Source of the DNA: Kutzneria sp. CA-103260
Lineage (GTDB): Bacteria; Actinomycetota; Actinomycetes; Mycobacteriales; Pseudonocardiaceae
Length of the DNA: 64,000 bases
Reading direction: 5' to 3'
Assembly (NCBI RefSeq): GCF_018263855.1
Contig: NZ_CP073318.1
Span: 5,766,001-5,830,000 of the forward strand
This document shows positions 16,330-24,182 of this stretch, one piece after another; the first letter of the stretch is position 1; each line of letters starts with the position of its first letter. The notes under the pieces are model-generated. The model was not told the origin of the DNA. It did no database searches and was given only the letters and a program-made list of their open reading frames with translations. A program made the position numbers and the translations under genes.

Positions 16330-17355
16330 ATGACCGTCTACCGACGCCCCGAGGCCCGGCACTGGCGCTGCTCACCGGCCCCGGACCAGCCGTGGGACTT
16401 CCATCGCACGCTGCCCGGCTACGCCCCGACGCCGCTGATCGACGTGCCGAAGCTCGCGGCCGAGTTCGGGGTCGGCCGGGTGCTGGTGAAGGACGAGTCG
16501 ACGCGGCTCGGACTGCCGGCGTTCAAGGTGCTCGGCGCGTCGTGGGGCATCCGGCAGGCGCTGGTCGGCTTCGACCCGGACGGCCCCGCCACCCTCGACG
16601 GCCTGCGGGCGCTCGTCGCCGGGCGCGGAATTCGGCTGGTCACCGCCACCGACGGCAACCATGGCCGCGCCGTCGCCCACTTCGCCCGGCTCCTCGGGGT
16701 GTCGGCCACCGTGTTCGTGCCGGCCCACGTCGGGCAGCACGCCGTGGACGCCATTCGCGGCGAGGGGGCCGAAGTCGTCCGCATCGACGGCACCTACGAC
16801 GAGGCGTGTCGTGCTGCCGCCGGCGTGGACGGAATCCTGGTGCAGGACACGGCTTGGGACGGTTACGAGGCCATCCCGGCCGCGATCGTCGACGGTTATT
16901 CGACGCTGTTCCGGGAGATCACCGAACAGCCAACGCTGCTCGCCGTGCCGATGGGCGTCGGATCCTTTGCCCAGGCCGCGGTTCGGCACTACCGCAGCAC
17001 TCCCGGCGCCGTTTCGCTGCTGGGCGTCGAACCCGCCGCCGCGCCGTGCGTTCTGTCCAGTTTGGACGCCGGCAAGCTGGTCACCATCGACACTTCGGAC
17101 ACCGTGATGGCCGGGTTGAACTGCGGAACCCCTTCCAGCACGGCATTTCCCGACCTGTTGGCCGGTCTCGACGCCGCCGTGGCCGTCACGGACGAGCAAA
17201 CCCGGCAGGCCGTCGACGATCTCCGGGAGCTCGGCGTGAACGCCGGCCCCTCCGGCGCCGCCACCCTGGCCGGCGTCCGCGCCGCACGGCACGCCCTGGA
17301 CGTTCCGTCCGACGGTTCCATCGTGTTGGTGTGCACGGAAGGACGTCACCAGTGA
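16330..17355 (+). CDS. Diaminopropionate ammonia-lyase-like PLP enzyme
   Basis: A 341-residue fold-type II PLP enzyme. DESTRLGLPAFKVLGAS gives the Schiff-base lysine K66 in the context specific to diaminopropionate ammonia-lyases. TATDGNHGRAVAH is the phosphate-side loop, and QDTAWDGYEAIP is another block of this family (YgeX). The enzyme cleaves 2,3-diaminopropionate to pyruvate and ammonia. At 341 residues it is shorter than the roughly 400 of E. coli YgeX, but all core blocks are present. The M20 hydrolase gene overlaps its stop by GTGA. In E. coli the homologues ygeX and ygeY are also neighbours, which supports the call. Confidence 0.8.
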   Translation: MTVYRRPEARHWRCSPAPDQPWDFHRTLPGYAPTPLIDVPKLAAEFGVGRVLVKDESTRLGLPAFKVLGASWGIRQALVGFDPDGPATLDGLRALVAGRGIRLVTATDGNHGRAVAHFARLLGVSATVFVPAHVGQHAVDAIRGEGAEVVRIDGTYDEACRAAAGVDGILVQDTAWDGYEAIPAAIVDGYSTLFREITEQPTLLAVPMGVGSFAQAAVRHYRSTPGAVSLLGVEPAAAPCVLSSLDAGKLVTIDTSDTVMAGLNCGTPSSTAFPDLLAGLDAAVAVTDEQTRQAVDDLRELGVNAGPSGAATLAGVRAARHALDVPSDGSIVLVCTEGRHQ

Positions 17356-18455
17356 CCGTCGACGAGTTGCTGAAGCAGTTGGTGGACATCGATTCCGTCA
17401 ACCCTTCACTGGTGCCCGGCGCGGCCGGCGAACGGGAGATCGCCGACTTCGTCGCCTCGTGGGCCCTTCAGGCCGGGCTGGCCGTCGAGGTGCTGGAGGG
17501 CACCCCCGGTCGCCCCAGCGTGATCGTCCGCACCACCCAGGGCCGCCCCGGTCGGCGACTGATGCTGTGCGGGCACCTGGACACCGTCGGCTTCGGACAG
17601 TCGACCGATCAGTCCCATGTGGACGGTGACCGCCTGTTCGGACGTGGCTCCTACGACATGAAGGCCGGTCTCGCCGCCGCGCTGGTCGCCTGCCGGGACG
17701 CCAACGTGGAGTCACTGGTCGGCGAGGTCGTCGTCGCCTGCGTCGCCGACGAGGAATATGCCAGCCTCGGCGTGCAGGAAGTGCTGTCCGTCCTCAGCGC
17801 CGACGCCGCCATCGTCTGTGAGCCCACCGAGTCCACGGTTGCCGTGGCGCACAAGGGTTTCGTCTGGACCGAGATCGAGGTCGTCGGCCAGGCCGCGCAC
17901 GGCTCCCGCCCCGAGCTCGGCGTCGACGCCATCATGCGCACCGGCCCCGTCCTCATCGCCCTCGACCGCCTGGGCATCGCGCTGCGCCGCCGTGAGCACC
18001 CCCGGCTCGGGCCGGGCACCCTGCACGCCTCGCTGATCAGCGGTGGCCGGGAGGAGTCCACTGTGCCGGACCGGTGCGTCCTCACCATCGAGCGCCGCAC
18101 CCTGCCCGGCGAGTCCGTCGCCGACGTCGAACGGGACATCGAGGAGTTGCTGGCCTCCTGCCGGGCCGACGACCCTTCCCTCGTCGCCAGCCAGCGCACG
18201 ACCCTGTCCCGGGAGCCCTTCGAGACCGCCGACGACAACGCCATCGTCGCCGTGCTGGCCGAGGTCAGCGGGGCTGAGATCACCGGCGTCAGCTACTGGG
18301 CCGACTCCGCCTTCATCTCCGCCGCCGGCATCCCCACCGTGCTGTTCGGTCCTTCGGGAGACGGCGCTCATGCCGACGTCGAATGGGTCAGCATCGCCGA
18401 CACCGTGCGCTGCGCCGAAACCCTGACCGCCACCGCCCTGCGCTTCTGCCGCTAG
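17352..18455 (+). CDS. M20-family metallohydrolase (YgeY/ArgE/DapE-like)
   Basis: A 367-residue di-zinc hydrolase. H75 and D77 (CGHLDTVG), D102 (RGSYDMKAG) and E134/E135 (ADEEYAS) are the metal and base residues; a dimerisation domain follows (AHKGFVWTEIEVVGQAAHGS). The reaction would be hydrolysis of an N-acyl or peptide bond. The GTG start overlaps the lyase stop, so the two enzymes are made together. It probably releases free diaminopropionate (or a related amino acid) from an acylated or peptide form for the lyase. This is inferred from order and from the E. coli ygeXY parallel. Confidence 0.8.
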   Translation: MTVDELLKQLVDIDSVNPSLVPGAAGEREIADFVASWALQAGLAVEVLEGTPGRPSVIVRTTQGRPGRRLMLCGHLDTVGFGQSTDQSHVDGDRLFGRGSYDMKAGLAAALVACRDANVESLVGEVVVACVADEEYASLGVQEVLSVLSADAAIVCEPTESTVAVAHKGFVWTEIEVVGQAAHGSRPELGVDAIMRTGPVLIALDRLGIALRRREHPRLGPGTLHASLISGGREESTVPDRCVLTIERRTLPGESVADVERDIEELLASCRADDPSLVASQRTTLSREPFETADDNAIVAVLAEVSGAEITGVSYWADSAFISAAGIPTVLFGPSGDGAHADVEWVSIADTVRCAETLTATALRFCR

Positions 18456-19027
18456 GTGTTGGGCAGTAGACCGGTGAGAGCGGCGGCGGAGAGGGCGTCG
18501 GCCTCGGCGGCGGTGAGGGGGGCATGTCCGCTCAACAACCGGAAGATCAGCGGTCCGAACAACAAGTCGATGGCCGTCTCCACGGACACCGAGGAACGGA
18601 CCTCCGCCCGAGCCAGGGCCCGGTCCCACAGCACGCCGATCGCCTGGCGGCGGCCGTCGAGGAAGAACTCGCGGAAGTACGGGGCGGCCTCGGGGTCGGC
18701 GACGGTGGCGGCGAGGAGTTGGGCGAACACGCGGCCGGAGTGGCCGGCGTAGAACGCGCTGACGCGGCGGACCTGTTCGGCGAGGTCGTCGCGGGCGTTG
18801 CCGGTGTCGGGCAAGGGAATGGCGTCGGCCATGCGGAGGCCGAAGGCTTCGGCGGCGACGGCGGTGCGGTTGGGCCAGTGCTTGTAGATGGTGGCCTTGG
18901 ACACGCCGGACCGGGCGCTGATGGCATCCACGGTGGCGGCGGGCAGGCCACCCTCGTCGAGCAGGGCCATAGTGGCCGCGAGCACGTCGTTGTGCGCGCG
19001 GACACTACGGGGGTTGACACGAGTCAC
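18452..19027 (-). CDS. TetR-family repressor
   Basis: A 191-residue TetR protein. The helix-turn-helix is in residues 10-55 (LAATMALLDEGGLPAAT, then ISARSGVSKATIYKHWPNRT), followed by a TetR_C_16-like ligand domain. The GTG at 19027 overlaps the aldo/keto reductase stop by GTGA, so it is the last gene of an SDR, AKR, TetR operon. A dyad with an ACGT centre in front of that operon (20700-20713) is its likely operator, giving autoregulation. Its stop overlaps the convergent M20 stop by a few bases. Confidence 0.82.
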   Translation of the reverse strand: MTRVNPRSVRAHNDVLAATMALLDEGGLPAATVDAISARSGVSKATIYKHWPNRTAVAAEAFGLRMADAIPLPDTGNARDDLAEQVRRVSAFYAGHSGRVFAQLLAATVADPEAAPYFREFFLDGRRQAIGVLWDRALARAEVRSSVSVETAIDLLFGPLIFRLLSGHAPLTAAEADALSAAALTGLLPNT

Positions 19028-19851
19028 GCGGAGACCGCCGCGAACTCCTCGTCGGACAACGAAATCTGCCCGCCGGCCATGTTCTCCTCCAGGTGCGCGA
19101 CCTTGGAGGTGCCGGGAATGGGCAGCATGACCGGCGACCGCCGCAGCAGCCAGGCCAGCGCCAGCTGCGACGGGGTGGCCTGGTGGGCCTCGGCGGCCTC
19201 GGCGAGCGGGCTGCCGGGGCGGGCGAGATTGCCGGTGGCCAGCGGGAAGAACGGGATGAAGCCGATTCCGTTGGCCTCGGCGTAGTCCAGCACGTCCTCG
19301 TGCGAGCGGTGCACCAGGTTGTACGAGTTCTGCACGGTGGCGATGGGGGTGATCTCCCGCGCGGCGGCCAGCTGGGCCACGCTCACCTCGGACAGCCCGA
19401 TGTGCCGGACCTTGCCCTCCTTCTGCAACGCGACGAGCTCGCCGAGCTGGTCCTCCACCGGCACGTTCGGGTCGATCCGGTGCAGCTGCAGCAGGTCGAT
19501 CCGCTCCACCCCGAGGTGCCGCAGGTTCAGCTCGGCCTGCTGCCGCAGGTATTCGGGCCGGCCGAGCGCGGTCCACACGCCGGGCCCGCCCCGAGTGAAG
19601 CCGACCTTGGTGGCGATCACCAGGTCCGCCGGGTACGGGTGCAGCGCCTCCCGGATGAACCGGTCGGCCACGAAAGGTCCGTACGAGTCGGCGGTGTCGA
19701 TCAGGTTCACGCCGAGCTCGACGGCCCGCCGCAGCACCCGCACGGCCTCGGCGGGGTCGGCGGGGTCGCCCCACACGCCGGACCCGGTCAGCTGCATCGC
19801 GCCGTAGCCGAGCCGGTTCACGGCGAGGTCGCCGCCGATCAGATACGTCAT
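19024..19851 (-). CDS. Aldo/keto reductase
   Basis: A 275-residue NADPH-dependent TIM-barrel reductase. The catalytic tetrad is D52 and Y57 (DTADSYGP), K82 (ATKVGF) and H124 (LLQLHRID). The nucleotide-phosphate region is IPGTSKVAHLEEN near the C-terminus. It reduces aldehydes or ketones in the cytoplasm. ATG 19851 and GTG 19854 are both possible starts; either overlaps the SDR stop. With the SDR and TetR genes it forms a small carbonyl-detoxification or tailoring operon. Confidence 0.85.
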   Translation of the reverse strand: MTYLIGGDLAVNRLGYGAMQLTGSGVWGDPADPAEAVRVLRRAVELGVNLIDTADSYGPFVADRFIREALHPYPADLVIATKVGFTRGGPGVWTALGRPEYLRQQAELNLRHLGVERIDLLQLHRIDPNVPVEDQLGELVALQKEGKVRHIGLSEVSVAQLAAAREITPIATVQNSYNLVHRSHEDVLDYAEANGIGFIPFFPLATGNLARPGSPLAEAAEAHQATPSQLALAWLLRRSPVMLPIPGTSKVAHLEENMAGGQISLSDEEFAAVSA

Positions 19852-20681
19852 CACTGCTCCTCGAATGCGGTGGAAAGAGCCAGGTCACGCCACTGCGCGA
19901 GCTCGTCGGCGACGTGCGCCAGCTTGGCCTCGACGCGGGCCACGCAGTCGGCGCCGAGCTGCACGCGCAGCGGCGGCTTCTCGGCCGACGCGATGGTGAT
20001 GATCGCCGCCGCAGCCTTGGCCGGGTCGCCCTGCTGCTGATGGTTGAAGGTAGCCGGACGCTGCCGGGTCTGCCCGGCGGTGCCGTGGTAGTCCTCGATG
20101 GCCGTGGCCGTCGAGTGCAGCGAGCTGTCGTCGAGGAAGTCGGTGCGGAACATGCCGGGCTCGACGATGGTCACGTGCACGCCGAGCGGCGCCAGCTCCA
20201 GCCGCAGCGCCTCGCTCAGGCCCTCGACGGCGAACTTGGTCGAGTTGTAGATGCCCCAGCCGGTGCTGCCGCTGAAGCCGCCGACCGAGCTGATGTTGAT
20301 CACGTGGCCGGCCCGCTGCCGGCGCAGCACCGGCAGCACCGCCCGGGTGACGGCCAGCAGCCCGAACACGTTGGTCTCGTACACGGCCCGGACCTCGGCG
20401 TCGGCCGCCTCCTCCACGGCCCCGAGCAGCCCCCGGCCGGCGTTGTTGACCAGCACGTCGACGCGGCCGAACCGGTCCACGGCGGCCTCCACCGCCCGCC
20501 GGGCCGCGTCCTCGTCGGACACGTCCAGCGGTAGCGCGAGCAGCCGCTCCGAGGGCAGCGCCGAGGCGATCGCCCCGGGCCGGCGGGCCGTCGCCACCAC
20601 GTTGTCGCCCAGCTCCAGGGCCTGCCGGGCGATCTCGAACCCGAACCCGCGGGACGCCCCGGTGACGAACCAGGTCCTCAT
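19851..20681 (-). CDS. SDR-family oxidoreductase
   Basis: A 276-residue classical short-chain dehydrogenase. The cofactor loop is TGASRGFG (residues 7-14), the NNAG motif is at 79-82, and the active site is S131/S132, Y145 and K149 (YNSTK). The long C-terminal part (after 200) includes DYHGTAGQTRQRPATFNHQQ, typical of the actinobacterial 'oxidoreductase/SDR' group acting on bulky substrates. It is first in its operon, directly behind the TetR-type dyad. The substrate is unknown. Confidence 0.85.
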   Translation of the reverse strand: MRTWFVTGASRGFGFEIARQALELGDNVVATARRPGAIASALPSERLLALPLDVSDEDAARRAVEAAVDRFGRVDVLVNNAGRGLLGAVEEAADAEVRAVYETNVFGLLAVTRAVLPVLRRQRAGHVINISSVGGFSGSTGWGIYNSTKFAVEGLSEALRLELAPLGVHVTIVEPGMFRTDFLDDSSLHSTATAIEDYHGTAGQTRQRPATFNHQQQGDPAKAAAAIITIASAEKPPLRVQLGADCVARVEAKLAHVADELAQWRDLALSTAFEEQ

Positions 20682-20699
20682 CCCAGCCTCCTTAAGTGA

Positions 20700-20713
20700 A
20701 CTGTACGTTCAGT
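20700..20713 (-). promoter_or_regulatory. TetR-type operator before the SDR operon
   Basis: ACTGTACGTTCAGT is a near-perfect dyad with arms ACTG/CAGT around an ACGT centre. It lies 19 bp upstream of the SDR start and 43 bp from the divergent trpC start. The TetR gene at the end of the SDR operon is the natural binder. Confidence 0.6.
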
Positions 20714-20743
20714 TTAGATAGCGACGAGGCCGGCGTCAACCGA

Positions 20744-20749
20744 TAGGCT
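20744..20749 (+). promoter_or_regulatory. Leaderless -10 box for trpC
   Basis: TAGGCT lies exactly 7 nt before the trpC ATG at 20757, with no Shine-Dalgarno sequence in the gap. Confidence 0.5.
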
Positions 20750-20756
20750 CGGCGGC

Positions 20757-21536
20757 ATGACGACGGTGCTCGACGGAATCCTGGACGGCGTGCTGGCGGA
20801 CCTGGCCCAGCGCCAGAGCGAGGTGCCGCTGGCCGAGCTGCGGTCGCGGGTCGCCGACACACCGCCCGCGCGCGACCCGCTGCCGGGCTTCCGCGCGGAC
20901 GGCGTGTCGATCATCGCCGAGGTGAAGCGCCGCAGCCCGAGCAAGGGCGCGCTCGCCGACATCCCCGACCCGGCCAAGCTGGCCGCCGAGTACGCGGCCG
21001 GCGGCGCGGCGGCGATCAGCGTGCTCACCGAGCAGCGCCGCTTCGGCGGCTCCCTGGCCGATCTCGACGCGGTCCGCGCCGAGGTGTCGGTCCCCTTGCT
21101 GCGCAAGGACTTCATCGTCACGCCGTATCAGCTGTGGGAGGCCAGGGCGCACGGCGCCGACCTCGCGCTGCTGATGGTCGTCTCCCTGGCGGGCGACCAG
21201 CTCGGTGAGCTGTACGGGCTGGCCCGTGAGCTGGGCCTGACGCCACTGGTCGAGGCGCACACCGAGGAGGAGGTGGCCCGCGCCGCCGAGATCGGCGCGC
21301 AGGTCATCGGCATCAACGCCCGCGACCTGACCACGCTGGCCGTCGACCAGTCGGTGTTCGGCCGGCTGGCCCCGCTGATCCCGGCCGGCGCGGTGCGGGT
21401 CGCCGAGTCCGGCGTGGCCGGACCCGACGACGTCGCCGCGTATCACCGGCAGGGCGCTGACGTGGTGCTGGTCGGCGAGGCGCTGGTGAAGTCCGGCGAC
21501 CCGCGCGAGGCCATCACCAAGTTCCGCGCCGTCTGA
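20757..21536 (+). CDS. trpC: Indole-3-glycerol phosphate synthase
   Basis: A 259-residue TIM-barrel enzyme of tryptophan synthesis that closes the carboxyphenylaminodeoxyribulose-phosphate ring to indole-glycerol phosphate. Diagnostic blocks are EVKRRSPSKG, LRKDFIVTPYQ, VEAHTEEE, GINARDLTT and AESGV, with all catalytic lysines and glutamates in place. No other trp gene is next to it; its neighbours are an SDR operon and a dead transporter. It may be the only copy, moved out of the trp operon, or a second copy serving a pathway. The last 23 bp overlap the end of the MFS frame on the other strand. Confidence 0.92.
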   Translation: MTTVLDGILDGVLADLAQRQSEVPLAELRSRVADTPPARDPLPGFRADGVSIIAEVKRRSPSKGALADIPDPAKLAAEYAAGGAAAISVLTEQRRFGGSLADLDAVRAEVSVPLLRKDFIVTPYQLWEARAHGADLALLMVVSLAGDQLGELYGLARELGLTPLVEAHTEEEVARAAEIGAQVIGINARDLTTLAVDQSVFGRLAPLIPAGAVRVAESGVAGPDDVAAYHRQGADVVLVGEALVKSGDPREAITKFRAV

Positions 21537-22540
21537 CCACGGCCGCCGCCACCGCGAATCCGGCGCTGACCAGGAAGGCCTGGCCCACGGCCAGACCGGC
21601 CAGCGCTGGCCCGGCCACGGCACCGACGTTGAACGCCGTCGTCGCCAGCGCGCCGGCGATGCGGGGCGCTGTGCCCGAGGCCGTCCGCACGATCGCCCCG
21701 ATCAGCGTGGCTCCGACGCCAAAAGAACAAGCGCCGCAAACGAAAGCGGCCACGAGCTGGCCCAATGGGCTGGCCGACGCGACCAGCGCGGCCAGCCACA
21801 CCAGGGCCAACACCGCCGGCCCGAAGCGGATCCATCCCCGGCCGGCCGCCGGCACGCCGACGAACGACCCGAGGCCGAACAGCGCCAGCGCAACGGGAAC
21901 CCACACATCGCCGAACCCGGACGCGAAGACGCCGAGATAGGTGAACCCGGCGAAGGTCGCCGCGTTGACGAACACGCCGACCAGGATCAGCCGGAAACAC
22001 CTCACACTCCGCCATTCCGGCCAGACCGAGCCGACGCCCGCAGATCCCCCAACCCGCAAGGGAAACAAAGCACAGCCGGCCGTGACCGCGGCGACGGCCC
22101 ACAACGTGGCGTGCCAACCGAATTGCTGACCGAGGACGGTGCCGGCCGGCACGCCGACGATGCAGGCCACGGTCACACCGGCGAGGATCACCGACGTGGC
22201 CCGGTCCAGCAACGCCGGCAGCACCAACGAAGGCAACGACGCCAGCGCCACAGCCAGGAATCCGGCGTTGGCGACGGCGGCGATCACCCGCGTGCCCAGC
22301 AGCAAAACCTGTTGTAGTAAGGCAAAGAGTCGCGAGGCCGCGCCGGTGCTTCGCACGGTTGCTGCATTTCGATCGCCGCTACCCTGCGCAACCCACGACT
22401 GAGCCGATGCGGCGGTCGAAATGCAGCAAGGGCGAGGCACCGGTCACGAGCGGCCTCGCCCCGCGCGGAACGCGCGGCAAAAGCACCGTGCCCTGGACGA
22501 AAACGGCAGCGGCCAGCACAAATACAGGTAGGGGAAGCAA
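21514..22540 (-). pseudogene. MFS exporter (CmlR/AraJ-like), disrupted
   Basis: The C-terminal two thirds are an MFS drug-exporter sequence: LLGTRVIAAVANAGFLAVAL (usual TM4 region) through GALATTAFNVGAVAGPALAG. Upstream, in another frame, LLPLPVFVLAAAVFVQGT is a normal MFS TM1, starting at a TTG (22540) behind GGAGAGG. That frame hits a stop at 22379. Between the two parts lies a palindromic element (22332-22459), and roughly 60-70 residues (TM2-TM3) are missing. The gene therefore cannot make an intact transporter. A 308-residue frame beginning inside the palindrome should not be annotated as a real protein. Confidence 0.8.
22332..22459. repeat. MITE-like palindromic element inside the MFS gene
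   Basis: A 48-51 bp left arm (22332-22379) and right arm (22409-22459) are imperfect reverse complements around a 29-bp centre. The inner 21 bp (TTGCTGCATTTCG.. at 22359-22379) match 20 of 21. The element coincides with the point where the transporter frame breaks. No transposase is inside, so any movement would have to be helped in trans. Confidence 0.65.
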
Positions 22541-22627
22541 GAAACCTCTCCGGAGGCGTGTGGGTACAGGACAACAGCGGCTGGGCCGCTACTGTCTGTC
22601 CGCCTCCGGGGAAGTCATGGCGGCAGC

Positions 22628-24076
22628 TTAGCCGATGGGCAGGTGGCGCTGGCCGCTCTGCGCGTTCACCCAGATCAGGTCGGTGAAGTCGGCCAGACTG
22701 TACGGACCGGTTCGGCCCCAGCCACTGTCCCGCACGCCGCCGATCGGGGCCTGGATCTCGTCGTCGATGGTGGGGATGTTGACGTGCACGGCCCCGGACT
22801 TGATCCGCTCGGCCAGTTCGAGACCGCGGAAGGTGTCAGCGGTGAGGATGGCCGAGGTCAGGCCGTACAGCGGCGTGTTGGCGACCTCGATGGCCTCGTC
22901 GACGTCGTCGAACGGCTGCACGATCACCACCGGCCCGAACGTCTCCTCGTACGACATCGTGCAGGAGGCGGGCACGTCGACCAGGATCGTGGGTTCGAAG
23001 ACCGGCCCGTGGTTCTGGCCGCCGGTCACGATCCGCGCCCCGGCGGACACCGCCTCCTGGATCCGCTCATGCACCGTGGCCACGGCGTCCGGCGTGATCA
23101 ACGGGCCGATGACGGTCGCCGGGTCCTGCGGGTCGCCGAGCGGCAGCGACCGGGCCTTCTCGGCCAGCCGCGCCACGAACTCGTCGAAGATGCCGCGCTG
23201 CACCAGGATCTTCCGCGCGTTCATGCAGATCTGGCCCTGGTGGAAGAACGCGCTGAAGGCGCCGACCCGCACCGCGTAGTCGAGATCGACGTCGTCGAGC
23301 ACGATCATCGGGTTGTAGCCGCCGAGTTCCATGACGGTCCGTTTCAGCGCCCGGCCGGCCCGCTCGGACAGCATGCGGGCGGTGCGCACGCTGCCGATGA
23401 AGTTGATGCACCGCACCTCGGGGTTCTCGAAGAACTCGTCGGCGATGGCCTTGGCCTCGCCCGGCGCGTGCGTCACGACGTTCACCACGCCGGCCGGAAA
23501 CCCGGCCTCGGCAACGACTTCGGCCACGATCAGGCCGGCCGACACCGGGGCCAGCTCGGACGGTTTGACCACCACGGTGTTGCCGGCGGCCAGCGGCGAC
23601 AGAACCGCCCGCCAGGCCAGGACATTCGCGCCGTTCCACGGCGTGAAGCTGGCGACCACACCGAGCGGGCGGCGCACGGCCGTGGAGTAGGTGCCGGGGA
23701 TGTTGGACTGAAGAATCTCCCCCTTGGGCAGATACACCCAGTTGGCGGCCTGCCGCAGCTCCTGCTTAACCAGGTCCTGCTGGAAGTTGGCGAAGAAGAT
23801 GGTGCAGCCCGTCTCCCGGGCCAGCATCCGCGATATCTCGTCACGCCGCTTCTCCACGACGTCCGCGGCCCGCAGGAACAGGGTCGCCTTGGCCTCGGCC
23901 GACAACGCCGCCCACGCCGGGAACGCCTCGGCCGCGGCCTGAACGGCCAGATAGGCGTCGTTCTGGTCGCACGCGGCGACGGTGGCGAACACCTCGCCGG
24001 TGTAGGGCTCGTGGACTTCGAAGGTCGCGGTGTGGGGAGCCCACTCGCCGCCGCGGTAGTGGCGATATTCAGTCAT
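22628..24076 (-). CDS. Aldehyde dehydrogenase (benzaldehyde/vanillin-type)
   Basis: A 482-residue NAD(P)-dependent aldehyde dehydrogenase. The general base is E250 (MELGGYNP), the nucleophile C284 (GQICMNARK), and FTPWNGAN holds the oxyanion asparagine. The sequence style (YLPKGEILQSNIPGTYSTAVRRPLGVV, FFHQGQICMNARKI) resembles aromatic-aldehyde dehydrogenases, so oxidation of an aromatic or short aldehyde to the acid is likely. It stands alone, downstream of a strong hairpin and upstream of the dead transporter. The start at 24076 gives the normal family length. Confidence 0.88.
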   Translation of the reverse strand: MTEYRHYRGGEWAPHTATFEVHEPYTGEVFATVAACDQNDAYLAVQAAAEAFPAWAALSAEAKATLFLRAADVVEKRRDEISRMLARETGCTIFFANFQQDLVKQELRQAANWVYLPKGEILQSNIPGTYSTAVRRPLGVVASFTPWNGANVLAWRAVLSPLAAGNTVVVKPSELAPVSAGLIVAEVVAEAGFPAGVVNVVTHAPGEAKAIADEFFENPEVRCINFIGSVRTARMLSERAGRALKRTVMELGGYNPMIVLDDVDLDYAVRVGAFSAFFHQGQICMNARKILVQRGIFDEFVARLAEKARSLPLGDPQDPATVIGPLITPDAVATVHERIQEAVSAGARIVTGGQNHGPVFEPTILVDVPASCTMSYEETFGPVVIVQPFDDVDEAIEVANTPLYGLTSAILTADTFRGLELAERIKSGAVHVNIPTIDDEIQAPIGGVRDSGWGRTGPYSLADFTDLIWVNAQSGQRHLPIG

Positions 24077-24139
24077 GCCAACAACAGTGGCGCTGCGCCA
24101 CGAATCCGGTCAACGACGGCCGGGCAGTATGCGGAGAAA

Positions 24140-24179
24140 GCATGGGGGCCATGCGTCGCGCACGCGATGGCCCCCATGC
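24140..24179. terminator. 13-bp stem hairpin between subtilase and aldehyde dehydrogenase
   Basis: GCATGGGGGCCAT (24140-24152) and its exact complement (24167-24179) enclose a 14-nt loop which is itself GC-rich and partly symmetrical. It begins 4 bp beyond the subtilase stop, so it most likely terminates that transcript. Confidence 0.65.
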
Positions 24180-24182
24180 CGG

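Noticed and set aside
1..22540. Specialised-metabolite gene cluster
   Set aside because: Two P450s, LLM oxidoreductases, SDR and trpC are present but no PKS, NRPS, terpene or RiPP core gene; they sit in separate small operons.
22284..22574. 96-codon minus-strand frame over the palindrome
   Set aside because: Created by the palindromic insertion; the real TM1 of the broken exporter is in another frame.
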